From: UBA952 sp044361535
GTDB lineage: Bacteria > Bacteroidota > Bacteroidia > Flavobacteriales_D > Crocinitomicaceae
DNA: 64,000 nucleotides
Assembly (NCBI GenBank): GCA_044361535.1
Contig: JBIKIQ010000010.1
Span: 1 to 64,000, forward strand
Direction: 5' to 3'
Below the pieces are notes generated by a model. It searched no databases and was not told the origin of the DNA. It saw only the letters and a program-made list of their open reading frames with translations. Below, piece after piece: positions 8,473 to 17,914 of the stretch (position 1 is the stretch's first letter; each line of letters starts with the position of its first letter). The position numbers and the translations under genes are program-made.

Positions 8473-9515
8473 AAATATTAAACTCTAAAAATGTTCCTGA
8501 AGACAAAATAATTACTTTTTTCAAAGCTAATTTACGGCCAGATTATGACCACTCAAAATATCATTGGCAGTACTTCACAAGTACAAAATCTCAATTATTC
8601 ATTTCTCAAAATAAAGATGAATTAATCTGTACTCAAGGAATGATCTTTTATCCATTAATGTTCGCTGGTAAATTTGTCAATTCAGCGAAGAGTGAATCTT
8701 CCTTCCTACTATCCGACTTCAGAGGTAAAGGATACTTTGAAAAATTATATGCCTATGCGGTAAATGATTGTATTGAAAATGATATCAATGTTTTTTGGGG
8801 CTTTACCGCATTAGGTGACGTTTGGAGTAAAAAACTCAGATTTGAAGTATATGATATTTTTTATGAATCTCAATATTTCCTATCAAAAAAAATTGAGCTC
8901 ATTTCATATTTCAAAAGTAACGTCCCGTTTAAGGATAAACTAAGAAACTTAATAAAAACATTATTTAATCGGAATAAAAAGTTAAATTTCGATACACTAT
9001 GTACTATTGAAAAAAGAGATTTAAAACAAAATGAAGATTTGATTAATTGGATAAATAATCAATGGTTCTATGAAAATCCAAATTCAGTAACACTATCCAA
9101 TTGTTATTCCTTTTTAATCGATCGTGTTGCTCAAAATCATTCCATTAATTATACATTCCAAACAATTTCAATTAACGGTGCAGTTTGTGGGTACTTTATT
9201 TTAAATCACTCAAATTCAAAAACAACCTATTTAGTGGACATTGTACTTCTTGCTAACGCGCTTAACTTTACCGTATTTCAATCGATCGTTGAATGGATAA
9301 AAATAAATTACGATTATGAAAGAGTTTCATATCTTGGGAATATTCAAAATACATACAATAAGTCTATTTTTGAACTCTTTACACCGTCAAAATCTAGATT
9401 AAGCCTATTGAAGGATATGCAATTTGTCCTTAAAGTCACCAACGAAAATAGTTCTTTTAAAAACATAGACAATTTTGTTCTCAATGGACTTTGGACTGAG
9501 GGATTCAAAATTTAA
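8457..9515 (+). CDS. GNAT-fold acyltransferase
   Basis: 352 residues. The N-terminal half has a GNAT arrangement: KYHWQYF, strands around QGMIFYPLMFAGK, then the acyl-CoA binding loop FRGKGYFEKLY with Arg89-Gly-Lys-Gly92, and VFWGFTALGDVWSKKLRFE. The second half may be a degenerate second GNAT domain. It overlaps the hydrolase gene by 16 nt, implying coupled expression. An acyltransferase directly after a putative amidase suggests removal and replacement of an acyl group on a sugar, an inference from gene order only. The next gene is 117 nt away; that gap (9516-9632) shows no ORF and no clear hairpin. Confidence 0.65.
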   Translation: MESAIEILNSKNVPEDKIITFFKANLRPDYDHSKYHWQYFTSTKSQLFISQNKDELICTQGMIFYPLMFAGKFVNSAKSESSFLLSDFRGKGYFEKLYAYAVNDCIENDINVFWGFTALGDVWSKKLRFEVYDIFYESQYFLSKKIELISYFKSNVPFKDKLRNLIKTLFNRNKKLNFDTLCTIEKRDLKQNEDLINWINNQWFYENPNSVTLSNCYSFLIDRVAQNHSINYTFQTISINGAVCGYFILNHSNSKTTYLVDIVLLANALNFTVFQSIVEWIKINYDYERVSYLGNIQNTYNKSIFELFTPSKSRLSLLKDMQFVLKVTNENSSFKNIDNFVLNGLWTEGFKI

Positions 9516-9632
9516 TTTGATTTATATCCAATTTTTTCAAGCAAAAAAAAGTTCTCAACACCAAGCAAAATCTCATTACAAATGGGAGAATCAACAAGAT
9601 ATGTTAGAATCCATTAATTAGAATAATTAATC

Positions 9633-10964
9633 TTGAAAAAACTATTAATTCTTGCCTATGACTTTCCTCCCTATGTTTCAGTGGGAGGGTTAAGACCCTA
9701 TAATTGGTTCCTTTATTTAAATGAGTTTGGAATTGAACCAATTGTTGTAACGCGCCAATGGAGTAATTTTTACGGAAGTCATCTTGATTATATTGCTCCA
9801 GGAGTATCAGATCAAGTAATTGAAGAACAAATGAATTGTGGAATCATTTTTAGAACTCCCTATCGTCCAAATTTAAGTAACCGTTTGTTGTTAAAATATG
9901 GGGATTCTAGATTCAAATTTATTAGAAAATTAATTTCTGGGTATTTTGAATTTGCACAGTTTTTAATTCCTGTTGGTCCTAAATCTGAATTATATCATTT
10001 TGCAAAAAAATATTTATCTGAAAATAAAGTAGATGCTATAATAGCAACCGGTGACCCATTTATTCTTTTTTCTTATGCTTCAAAATTGAGTAAAGAATTT
10101 AAAACACCATGGATTGCAGATTATAGAGATACTTGGGTACAAGATAAAACAAGATCTGGAAACAAGTTTACAAAAAAATGGAATGCTTTTTTTGAAAGGA
10201 AATATTTAAGTAATGCCTCAACCGTAACAACTGTTTCTTCATTTATTATCAAGCAATTGCAACAGAATTTACCAAATAAAAGGTATGAGATACTTCTAAA
10301 TGGTTATAATCCTCATGATATTGAGGCAGTTAATCAAATTAGTCAGACATCTAATGATTTTACAATTTCGTTTGCTGGAACAATTTATAAATGGCATCCG
10401 ATATCAAGCTTTTTAGCTGTGTGTAATAATTTGGTTTCAAATGGAACTTTGACTAATTTCAGAATAAATTTTTATGGAGTAAACTTGAATGGTGAGCTTG
10501 ATCAAGTAATCGAGCAAAATTTCCCACAGCTAAAAGAAAAAGTAAGAATTTATCCTAAAATAGAAGATCAAGATTTGGTTAAGAAACTAGCTAAATCAAA
10601 TGCTTTTTTATTGTTTAATGACTATTCAATTTTAGGCACAAAAATATTTAATTATCTAGGAATAAAACGGAGAATCTTACTGTGTTATTCTGATGATTTG
10701 AATTCAAAGAATTTAAAATCAAAATTTTACAATCTTCAAGAATTTTCTGACGAGTCTAAACAACTACAAGAAGAGGTAATTAGAGAAACAAATTCCGGGA
10801 TTATTGTTAAAGATGAATCACATTTAATGGATGTTTTAACCTCCCTACATAAGGAGTTTAATTCTAACGGATTTTTGAGTTGCAATTCAAATGGGATTGA
10901 AAAATACTCAAGAAAATCACAAGCCAAAAAACTTGCAAATATTTTTGATGAATTAATTTATTAA
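9633..10964 (+). CDS. Glycosyltransferase family 4 protein
   Basis: 443-residue GT-B glycosyltransferase. The N-domain shows ILAYDFPPYVSVGGLRPYNW (the glycine-rich acceptor loop of GT4 enzymes) and PWIADYRDTWVQDK. The C-domain contains the SFAGTIYKWHP segment and a late motif KIFNYLGIKRRILL, where the usual E-x7-E pair is degenerate. The start is TTG at 9633; no in-frame ATG precedes the conserved LILAYDFPP strand. It is the last gene of the first glycan cluster and is followed 33 nt later by the T9SS protein gene. Confidence 0.82.
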   Translation: MKKLLILAYDFPPYVSVGGLRPYNWFLYLNEFGIEPIVVTRQWSNFYGSHLDYIAPGVSDQVIEEQMNCGIIFRTPYRPNLSNRLLLKYGDSRFKFIRKLISGYFEFAQFLIPVGPKSELYHFAKKYLSENKVDAIIATGDPFILFSYASKLSKEFKTPWIADYRDTWVQDKTRSGNKFTKKWNAFFERKYLSNASTVTTVSSFIIKQLQQNLPNKRYEILLNGYNPHDIEAVNQISQTSNDFTISFAGTIYKWHPISSFLAVCNNLVSNGTLTNFRINFYGVNLNGELDQVIEQNFPQLKEKVRIYPKIEDQDLVKKLAKSNAFLLFNDYSILGTKIFNYLGIKRRILLCYSDDLNSKNLKSKFYNLQEFSDESKQLQEEVIRETNSGIIVKDESHLMDVLTSLHKEFNSNGFLSCNSNGIEKYSRKSQAKKLANIFDELIY

Positions 10965-10997
10965 ATTATTTTAGTAACTTGAACCATAATTTAACTT

Positions 10998-13900
10998 ATG
11001 AAAATTAGATCTTTTATAGTTCTGATTATTATTTTGATAGTTTCAAATATCAAATCTCAAATTAATCCTCAAACAATTGGTGGATTAAAATTATGGGTCC
11101 GTTCTGATTCTGTTCAACTTTCAGGGTCTAATGTCGCGCAATTATTTGACTTAAGTGGAAATGGATTTCATTTAATTCAAAATACAGTTGGTAAACGACC
11201 AATTATTCAACCGAATGTTTTAAATGGTTATCCTTCAATAAAATTAGATGGAGTAAATGATAATTTCAAAGTGAGTTTTGGCTCTGCGTTGACCGATCAA
11301 ATTACTGTTTTTTTAGTTGCCAAGGGTAATTCAGGTGCGAATTCGTTTCTTTTTGATGGATTAACAGGGCATAAAGGAATCCAGTATTTTGCAAACAATG
11401 CTTACATACAATCTCTAAATACCAATTATAATTACCTAAAACCAGCTCCATATAATTTTACCATTTTTAGTTGTGAATTTAATGGAACACAATCTAAAAT
11501 ATTTGATAATAAAGCATTTAAAACGGGAGGATCATTACCCTCAAATCCTCAAACTGGAATTACCTTAGGATCAAGATTTCAGGATGATGTCTTGTTTTTT
11601 AATGGTGAAATTTTAGAATTCCTTGTTTACGAGGGGAATTTAACAATAGCCAATCGTCAGGCAGTCGAAAATTATTTACATGCACGATATGCTCCTCCAG
11701 TAAATATAGGTGCAGATATAAATAAAACTGACTTTTGTCCAACCACGATAACTGCACCACCGGGATATACCTCTTATCTATGGTCAACAGGCGCCACAAC
11801 ACCTTCGATAACAGTAACAACGTCAGGATCTTATTCACTTACCACAACTGATATTTTTGGGTTTAGTACTTCAGATCAAATTGCAGTCAATTATCCATCG
11901 GTTCAATATCCTTCAAATACTGTTCTATGTGAAAACTCAACCTTTCAATGGGATCTGGGTTTAACAGGAGGTTATACATATAATTGGAACAACGGGACAA
12001 CGTCAAATCAGTTGAATACGACTTTGCCTGGGGTTTATTCATGTGTTATTTCAGACCAGCTAGGTTGTCAGTTTACGACTAATACCATAAATGTTACTTT
12101 AGATTCGTTTGCAAGTAGTGTTTCATTAGGAAATGACACATCGTTATGTGCCGGAAATAGTTTACAGGTAAACCATAACCCAGTTGCTACAATCCAGTAT
12201 TTATGGTCAAATCTAAGCACACAGTCTTCAATATCAATAAATACTTCAGGTTCCTATTCCGTTCAGGTAACAAACCAAAACAACTGTGTTGGTAATGATA
12301 CCATATTGGTAACGGTAATTGGTGCCGCACCCCTTGTATCCATTAATTTACCTTCTATTCTATGCGAAAATAGTCCATCTTTATTCTTAGGAAATGCTTC
12401 TGTTTTATCACCAGATACCATTAGTAGTATTTCTTGGAGTTTTAATGATGGAAGCAGTTATCAAACGTTTAATGTAACAAAAGCATTTAATCAATTTGGA
12501 AATTATTCTGCCACATTAACGGCTACTAGCTCTGCGGGTTGCTCCAATCAAGTCACCTCAAATTTTTACATTAATCCAAATCCGATTGCTTCCTTTACGA
12601 ATATACCACCATGCACCAATACTTCCGTTTTATTTGAAAACACGACTGTTGGAAATAACTTAACCAATAACTGGTATCTTGATGGAATTTTAGCTTCTAA
12701 TAGTTCAAATTTTGTTACTTCTTTAGGACTGGGCCAATTTCAAGTAAAATTATTGGTTTCAGATAACAATCAATGTTTTGATGATACAGTAAAAATCATT
12801 CAAGTAAATTCAAATTTCAACAATCCTAGTTCTGTTATACTTACTTCTCCTATACCTAACAAGGTATTTATCGATCCATCAAATACAATCTTGTTCAATT
12901 GGGATTTAGATCAAAATTCAAATTATTACATCTTCCAATTAAGTTCTAGTAATACATTTTCAAATATATTAGTAAGTGATACAATTTATTCTGGGAACTT
13001 TTTTCAGCAGGGACTAACAAGTAATGGAGAATATTTTTGGCGAGTATTATCCTTAAATTCTTGTGGGATACAAAGTTCTTCAGAGACTCGGAAATTGATT
13101 ATTTCTAATTTATCTGGCATTTCTAATCTATCTGGATGGTATAAATCAACAGATGGAATTCAGCTCAATACTGGGAAAGTTACTCAATGGACTGATCAAT
13201 CAACTTTAAATTTTAATTTAATTCAAAATACGGATTCAAAAAGACCAGTTATGAATCTGAACCAAATCAATGGCTATCCTACTGTCAAATTTGACGGGGT
13301 TAATGATAATTTAAAATCAAATTATGGGACAACTTTATCCAATCAAGGTACCGTTTTTTTAGTTGGAAAGTTGAATACAGGAGCAAATTGTTTTATGTTT
13401 GACGGCGGGGCTGCAACAAGAGGTATTCAATATTTTGCTAACAATGTATATCTACAAGCGCTAAATACAAATTTTAATTATCTCAAACCAACTCCTTTTC
13501 CTTACACGTTGTTTAGTTCAATTTTTAACGGCAATCAGTCGCGAATATTTGACAACGGTACCCTCAGGGCTACTGGAAATTTGCCAAGTTCAGCTCCAAT
13601 TGGATTTACACTTGGATCAAGATTCCAAGAAGATGCTCAATTTATGAATGGGGATATTGCTGAGGTAATTAATTTTTCTTCGGATTTATCTGACAATCAA
13701 AGGTTACAAGTGGAGAATTACATTCGAAACAAGTACGCTCCACCAGTCAATTTAGGTAATGATATCTATAAAGCTGATTTTTGTCCTGTAACAATTTCAG
13801 CAGGGTCAAGATACACCTCTTTTTTGTGGTCAACAGGAGCAAATACTGAACAAATATCGATAAATCAACCAGGCATATATCATGTTACTACAATAGATAT

Positions 13901-16223
13901 TTTTGGATTTTCATCAAAGGATACAATTCAGATATTCTATCCAATAATAAACAATCCTGTTGATACAATTATTTGTGCAGGAGGTACTGTCAATTGGCAG
14001 GTAAATTTGAATCCAAATTTTAATTATCAATGGAGCAATGGAAATGTAGGAAATATATTAATAATAAATCAAGAAGGATCCTATTTTGTTACTGTAACTG
14101 ATGGTTTGGGTTGTTCTAGGACATCTGATTCGATTCAATTTACCACTGATCATTTTCCTGAAATTGATTTTATTCAACCCAATTTCTCACTTTGCTCCGG
14201 TCAATCAATTTCACTCGCAAATGGAATTTTAGAATCTAACTCTGTTATTTGGAATACAGGAATAAATGGTATCTCAACTATAATTGATACAAGTGGAAAT
14301 TATAATTTTATTGCAACCAATTCTAATAATTGTTTTGGATTCGATACAACTTTTGTTACTGTAATAGGAACATCCCCTTCAATTCAATATCAAATTAGTG
14401 ATAGTATATGTCAGTATTCACAGGGTTCATTCTCCGACAACAGCTTCATTCCAAATAATAATGGCACTATCAGCACCAAAACCTGGTCAATTAGCGAAGG
14501 AACTACTCTTTCTGGTAGTTTTGGTAATTTTAGTATTGATACATCCGGAACATTTAACGTCACTCTTTTAGTTGAAACTGTTGAGGGTTGTAGTAGTAAT
14601 ATTTCCTTTCCTATTGTAGTTCATTCAAAACCGTCCATTTCCTTCATTACTCAAAATTATTGTCCTTATGAGGCAATACAATTTACACCACAAAATTCTT
14701 TCCCAATTGGAATAGGATCGCATCTTTGGAATTTTAACCAAAATAACAATACAAGCACAGCCTCTAATCCAAGTTATTCCTTTGGTCATAGTGGAATTTT
14801 TAACGTCTCACTCCAAGCAGAAGATATCAATGGTTGCAGAGATACGATAGTTCAACCAGTGTATATACAACCTGCCCCTGTCGCAGATTTTTCGTTCAAT
14901 AATACCTGTGAATTAAGCGCCGTTAATTTTGCGAATAATAGCAGCATCACCGATACATTTTCGCTTAGCATGAGCCAATGGACTTATGGTGATGGAACCT
15001 CTTCCACTAACCCAGCTATACAAAAAGTTTATCAGGGATATGGAGAATACGACGTTCAATTGGTTGTTACTGCCAACAACGGCTGCCAAGATACGCTTTC
15101 TCAAACCATTACCATCCATCCAAAGCCAATTTTAGGATGGCAAGTGGGCCCAGCTTGCAAAAACACTTGGACATCCTTTGAGAATCAAAGTACTATCCCA
15201 ATAGGTAGCATCACTCAAACTGATTGGTTGGTCAATCTGCAATATCCTTTTGAAGGACCTAGCTCAGAATTTTTGTTTGTTACTACTGGTGAACAATATC
15301 TAAACTTGACATCCACTTCCGATCAAGGTTGTTCAACTGATACACTTATCATAGTAAACGTTCAACCGGAAATAATTGCGGCATTTACAGTAAGTCCAAC
15401 AACAGTTGTAGCTGGTGTACCGGTCGTTTTTACCAACAATAGTTTAGGTGGCACTTCCTACGAATGGAACCTCGGAAATAATACTATTTACCAAACCACT
15501 GTTGCTGAGCCTGCCGAAGCAACGGGGTTTGCTTCTTCCTTTATTGGAGACAGTATCTTAACCTATTTAGCTATTCAAAACGCAATTGGTTGTAAAGATA
15601 CAGCATACCAATACGTTAAAGTTAACGAACCGCGCATCGATTTGGCAATCAATCAACTTTTTGTGCAAGACATCAACGGTTTCTATAAAGTAGGTGTGGA
15701 GCTTCGCAACTTGGGCTTTGTTGAAATCACCCAAATGGATTTGTTGTTGAAATTATATAATTCATCTCCAATTCTTGAAACAGAAACGGAATCTTTAGCG
15801 CCAGGTGCTAGTAGAATTTATTTGTTTAATGCTAATCCATCAGCATTTATTTCTACACAAGATAATGAAATTAGCTTCTTGTGTGTGGAAGCAACATCTT
15901 ACAATGATTATCAACTCGTTGAATCGGAATTGAGTAACAATATTTCATGTCTTAACACGGAAGGTGGAAACTTTGTGTTATTGCCTATTTACCCAAATCC
16001 AACTAATTATGATGTTACCTATACACTCATTGTATCCGAAGAATCTTCGATTACCACGACATTAACGGATGAAACCGGTCGTATCGTGCAATCCAGCATC
16101 GAGCTATACACTTCCGGTTTGTACACGCCAACTATTTCTATGCGCAGTCTTAGCGCCGGCGTGTATTATTTCCAAATTTCCGATGGAGTGACCTCCAAAA
16201 CAGTTAAGGTTTTAAAGAATTAG
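10998..16223 (+). CDS. Giant secreted surface protein: duplicated LamG-like and Ig/PKD-like repeats with T9SS type A sorting domain
   Basis: 1741 residues, exported to the cell surface or medium. A signal peptide covers about residues 1-20 (KIRSFIVLIIILIVSNIKSQ). A concanavalin/LamG-like domain (about 25-230, starting GGLKLWVRSDSV) and an Ig-like domain (240-300) are followed by further Ig/PKD-type repeats. A second copy of the LamG plus Ig-like block lies at about 708-982, then more PKD-type domains (GYGEYDVQLVVTANNGCQDT). The last 80 or so residues (YPNPTNYDVTYTL through SLSAGVYYFQISDG and KTVKVLKN) are a T9SS C-terminal sorting domain. Carbohydrate binding or adhesion is likely but the ligand is unknown. 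From about 14870 onward the DNA looks less AT-rich than the first two thirds. Confidence 0.88.
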   Translation: MKIRSFIVLIIILIVSNIKSQINPQTIGGLKLWVRSDSVQLSGSNVAQLFDLSGNGFHLIQNTVGKRPIIQPNVLNGYPSIKLDGVNDNFKVSFGSALTDQITVFLVAKGNSGANSFLFDGLTGHKGIQYFANNAYIQSLNTNYNYLKPAPYNFTIFSCEFNGTQSKIFDNKAFKTGGSLPSNPQTGITLGSRFQDDVLFFNGEILEFLVYEGNLTIANRQAVENYLHARYAPPVNIGADINKTDFCPTTITAPPGYTSYLWSTGATTPSITVTTSGSYSLTTTDIFGFSTSDQIAVNYPSVQYPSNTVLCENSTFQWDLGLTGGYTYNWNNGTTSNQLNTTLPGVYSCVISDQLGCQFTTNTINVTLDSFASSVSLGNDTSLCAGNSLQVNHNPVATIQYLWSNLSTQSSISINTSGSYSVQVTNQNNCVGNDTILVTVIGAAPLVSINLPSILCENSPSLFLGNASVLSPDTISSISWSFNDGSSYQTFNVTKAFNQFGNYSATLTATSSAGCSNQVTSNFYINPNPIASFTNIPPCTNTSVLFENTTVGNNLTNNWYLDGILASNSSNFVTSLGLGQFQVKLLVSDNNQCFDDTVKIIQVNSNFNNPSSVILTSPIPNKVFIDPSNTILFNWDLDQNSNYYIFQLSSSNTFSNILVSDTIYSGNFFQQGLTSNGEYFWRVLSLNSCGIQSSSETRKLIISNLSGISNLSGWYKSTDGIQLNTGKVTQWTDQSTLNFNLIQNTDSKRPVMNLNQINGYPTVKFDGVNDNLKSNYGTTLSNQGTVFLVGKLNTGANCFMFDGGAATRGIQYFANNVYLQALNTNFNYLKPTPFPYTLFSSIFNGNQSRIFDNGTLRATGNLPSSAPIGFTLGSRFQEDAQFMNGDIAEVINFSSDLSDNQRLQVENYIRNKYAPPVNLGNDIYKADFCPVTISAGSRYTSFLWSTGANTEQISINQPGIYHVTTIDIFGFSSKDTIQIFYPIINNPVDTIICAGGTVNWQVNLNPNFNYQWSNGNVGNILIINQEGSYFVTVTDGLGCSRTSDSIQFTTDHFPEIDFIQPNFSLCSGQSISLANGILESNSVIWNTGINGISTIIDTSGNYNFIATNSNNCFGFDTTFVTVIGTSPSIQYQISDSICQYSQGSFSDNSFIPNNNGTISTKTWSISEGTTLSGSFGNFSIDTSGTFNVTLLVETVEGCSSNISFPIVVHSKPSISFITQNYCPYEAIQFTPQNSFPIGIGSHLWNFNQNNNTSTASNPSYSFGHSGIFNVSLQAEDINGCRDTIVQPVYIQPAPVADFSFNNTCELSAVNFANNSSITDTFSLSMSQWTYGDGTSSTNPAIQKVYQGYGEYDVQLVVTANNGCQDTLSQTITIHPKPILGWQVGPACKNTWTSFENQSTIPIGSITQTDWLVNLQYPFEGPSSEFLFVTTGEQYLNLTSTSDQGCSTDTLIIVNVQPEIIAAFTVSPTTVVAGVPVVFTNNSLGGTSYEWNLGNNTIYQTTVAEPAEATGFASSFIGDSILTYLAIQNAIGCKDTAYQYVKVNEPRIDLAINQLFVQDINGFYKVGVELRNLGFVEITQMDLLLKLYNSSPILETETESLAPGASRIYLFNANPSAFISTQDNEISFLCVEATSYNDYQLVESELSNNISCLNTEGGNFVLLPIYPNPTNYDVTYTLIVSEESSITTTLTDETGRIVQSSIELYTSGLYTPTISMRSLSAGVYYFQISDGVTSKTVKVLKN
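11065..11900 (+). repeat. First copy of LamG-like plus Ig-like protein module
   Basis: This segment encodes about 275 residues closely paralleled by the segment at 13120-13945: LWVRSDSV/GWYKSTDGI, KLDGVNDN/KFDGVNDN, GIQYFANN in both, TLGSRFQ in both, YAPPVN in both and TDIFGFS/IDIFGFS. The spacing of the landmarks is equal, which indicates an internal duplication. Confidence 0.85.
13120..13945 (+). repeat. Second copy of LamG-like plus Ig-like protein module
   Basis: Partner of the segment at 11065-11900. Identical short motifs (GIQYFANN, TLGSRFQ, YAPPVN) recur in the same order and spacing, while the intervening residues have diverged, so the duplication is not very recent. Confidence 0.85.
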
Positions 16224-16230
16224 GGGTTCT

Positions 16231-16248
16231 TCCCTCCTCGAGGAGGGA
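16231..16248. terminator. 18-bp perfect palindrome after the T9SS gene, possible terminator
   Basis: The sequence tccctcctcgaggaggga is a perfect inverted repeat 8 nt after the stop at 16223. It could form a GC-rich hairpin and end transcription of the upstream gene. There is no T-run after it, so a rho-independent terminator is not proven. It is also the first hairpin of the repeat region that follows. Confidence 0.4.
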
Positions 16249-16254
16249 CAAAGG

Positions 16255-16413
16255 GAGGTGACTTTGTGTCGTATCTTGTTAATTTGTAATCCCCCTCGAT
16301 CTCCCTTCAAAGGAGGAGGCCATTTTTCTTCCTCCCATAATTGAGGACTGAGGAGGTTGACTTTGAGTCGTATCTTGTAAATTTTTCATCCCCCTCGATC
16401 CCCCTTCAAAGGG
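16255..16413 (+). repeat. Tandem intergenic hairpin repeat (about 98-bp period), second unit split by the IS
   Basis: Unit 1 begins at 16255 and unit 2 at 16353. Both contain gaggt(t)gactttg(t/a)g, tcgtatcttgt(t/a)aat, then ccccctcgat(c/c)(t/c)ccctt. Unit 2 is interrupted after 16413 and resumes at 17942 with ggagtccatttttcttcctc, matching ggaggccatttttcttcctc of unit 1. Each unit contains a pyrimidine/purine palindrome of the type CCCCCTT-AAGGGGG. No coding potential is seen in 16224-16413. Confidence 0.75.
16404..16413. repeat. IS target-site duplication, left copy
   Basis: cttcaaaggg lies directly outside the left terminal inverted repeat and is repeated directly outside the right one at 17932-17941. 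A 10-bp duplication is in the range known for IS4-family elements. Confidence 0.9.
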
Positions 16414-16430
16414 CTAATCTTTATACACAA
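16414..16430 (+). repeat. IS left terminal inverted repeat (IRL)
   Basis: ctaatctttatacacaa, the exact reverse complement of the right end at 17915-17931. Similarity ends at position 17. Confidence 0.92.
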
Positions 16431-16515
16431 TTTTCTGTTGAATAATATTTAGTTTAACAATTTGATTATCAGTAGTATAGCTTGTTTTTAATCAGAATTT
16501 TAGCTATCTTTATTC

Positions 16516-17913
16516 ATGGTAAAAAACTGTTTTTCAGGTGTTTATGATGGATTTATTCCTGATAAAAGAATTAGAACAAGATTGGAAAAGACTATATATG
16601 ATTTAATACACAAAGGTACGAGTGTCGTTAATAAATTAGTAGATTCACATACCGAGAAAATTGGTATATATCGTATGCTTTCAAATGATCGTTTTGATTA
16701 CACGGATTTATTAATGGCTTCACATAAAAAATGTGCGGATACTATTGATGTTGAGCACGTTCTTGCAATTCAAGATACCACTGAATTTAATTATCAAGGT
16801 ATTAAGAAAAAGTTAGGAAATGAAGATAAGGAAATTGGACCAACAGGGATCAATACAATTGCTGGTTATTTCTGTCATCCTGTTCTAGTTATGAACCCTA
16901 ATTCGAATGCAATTTATGGAATGTCTTCTGCCATTTTTTACAATCGTGACTGGGATAAGAAGAATAAAAATGAACGTAAGTATGCACAACAACCTATAGA
17001 AGAAAAGGAGTCTTATAGATGGATAAAAGCAGCTGAGCAAACAAAGGGGAACATTAATCCATCCGTTAAAATCACTTTAATTGGAGATCGTGAAAGCGAT
17101 ATTTTTGAAGAGTTTTGTATAGTACCCAATGACCGTGTAAATCTTTTAGTTCGTTCAAGATCTGATCGTAATTTGACTAAAGGAGATGGAAAATTATATG
17201 CTACTTTAGAAAGTCAGCCCGTGACTGGTTCTTATGAAATTCAATTGGCATCAAATAAAAAAAGAGCTGCAAGGAAAGCAAAAATTGAAATTAAATATTG
17301 TCAGGTTTCCATTGCAGCACCTTCAAACTATAAAGGAGAAAAGAAAGGGGTAGTACTTTGGGGAATTGAAGCGCGCGAATGTAAAGAAACTAAACCAAAT
17401 AATGAGGAAGGAATCCTATGGCGTTTACTGACAACACACGAAGTAAAAAACGTCGAACAAGCCATAGAATGCGTAAGTTGGTACAAGAAAAGGTAGTTTA
17501 TTGAAGAATTATTCAGGGTCATAAAAACAAAAGGGTTTCAAATAGAATCCAGTCAACTTGCGAGTGGTCTTAAACTAAAAAAGTTGCTCGCAATAACACT
17601 TGAAGCAGCTTTACACGTAATGAAACTAAAACTTTCTTTAACGCAAGATGAATGTTTGGCAACCACTATTTTTTCAGAAGAAGAACAAGATTTTATTGAA
17701 GTATTACAAACCAAAGTTGAAGGAGAAACATTAAAACAAAAGAATCCATATCCCAAGAAAACATTAGCTTGGGCAGCATGGACTATCGCTAGAATTGCTG
17801 GATGGACCGGATACAGTTCTCACGGACCGCCTGGATACATCACAATCAAAGAAGGATATGATCGATTTCACTTACAACTAGAAGGCTATCTGCTTTTCAA
17901 AAATCAATTTTAA
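16516..17913 (+). pseudogene. IS4-family (Tn5-like) transposase interrupted by one in-frame TAG
   Basis: The frame encodes 465 residues apart from a TAG at 17494-17496 (codon 327). The DDE residues can be placed: Asp87 in AIQDTTEF, Asp191 in IGDRESD and Glu330 in FIEELF. Codons 323-337 read Y-K-K-R-stop-F-I-E-E-L-F-R-V-I-K, which matches the IS4-family YREK signature (Y-2-R-3-E-6-K). In Tn5 transposase the residue after this Arg is Trp, so TGG to TAG is the simplest explanation. The region after the stop continues in the same frame with good family similarity through 17913. Unless the stop is read through, the product lacks the catalytic Glu and is inactive. A sequencing error is the alternative. 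Confidence 0.88.
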
Positions 17914-17914
17914 C

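Noticed and set aside
17584..17913. Separate gene downstream of the transposase
   Set aside because: It is in the same frame as the upstream part and continues the transposase; only a TAG separates them.
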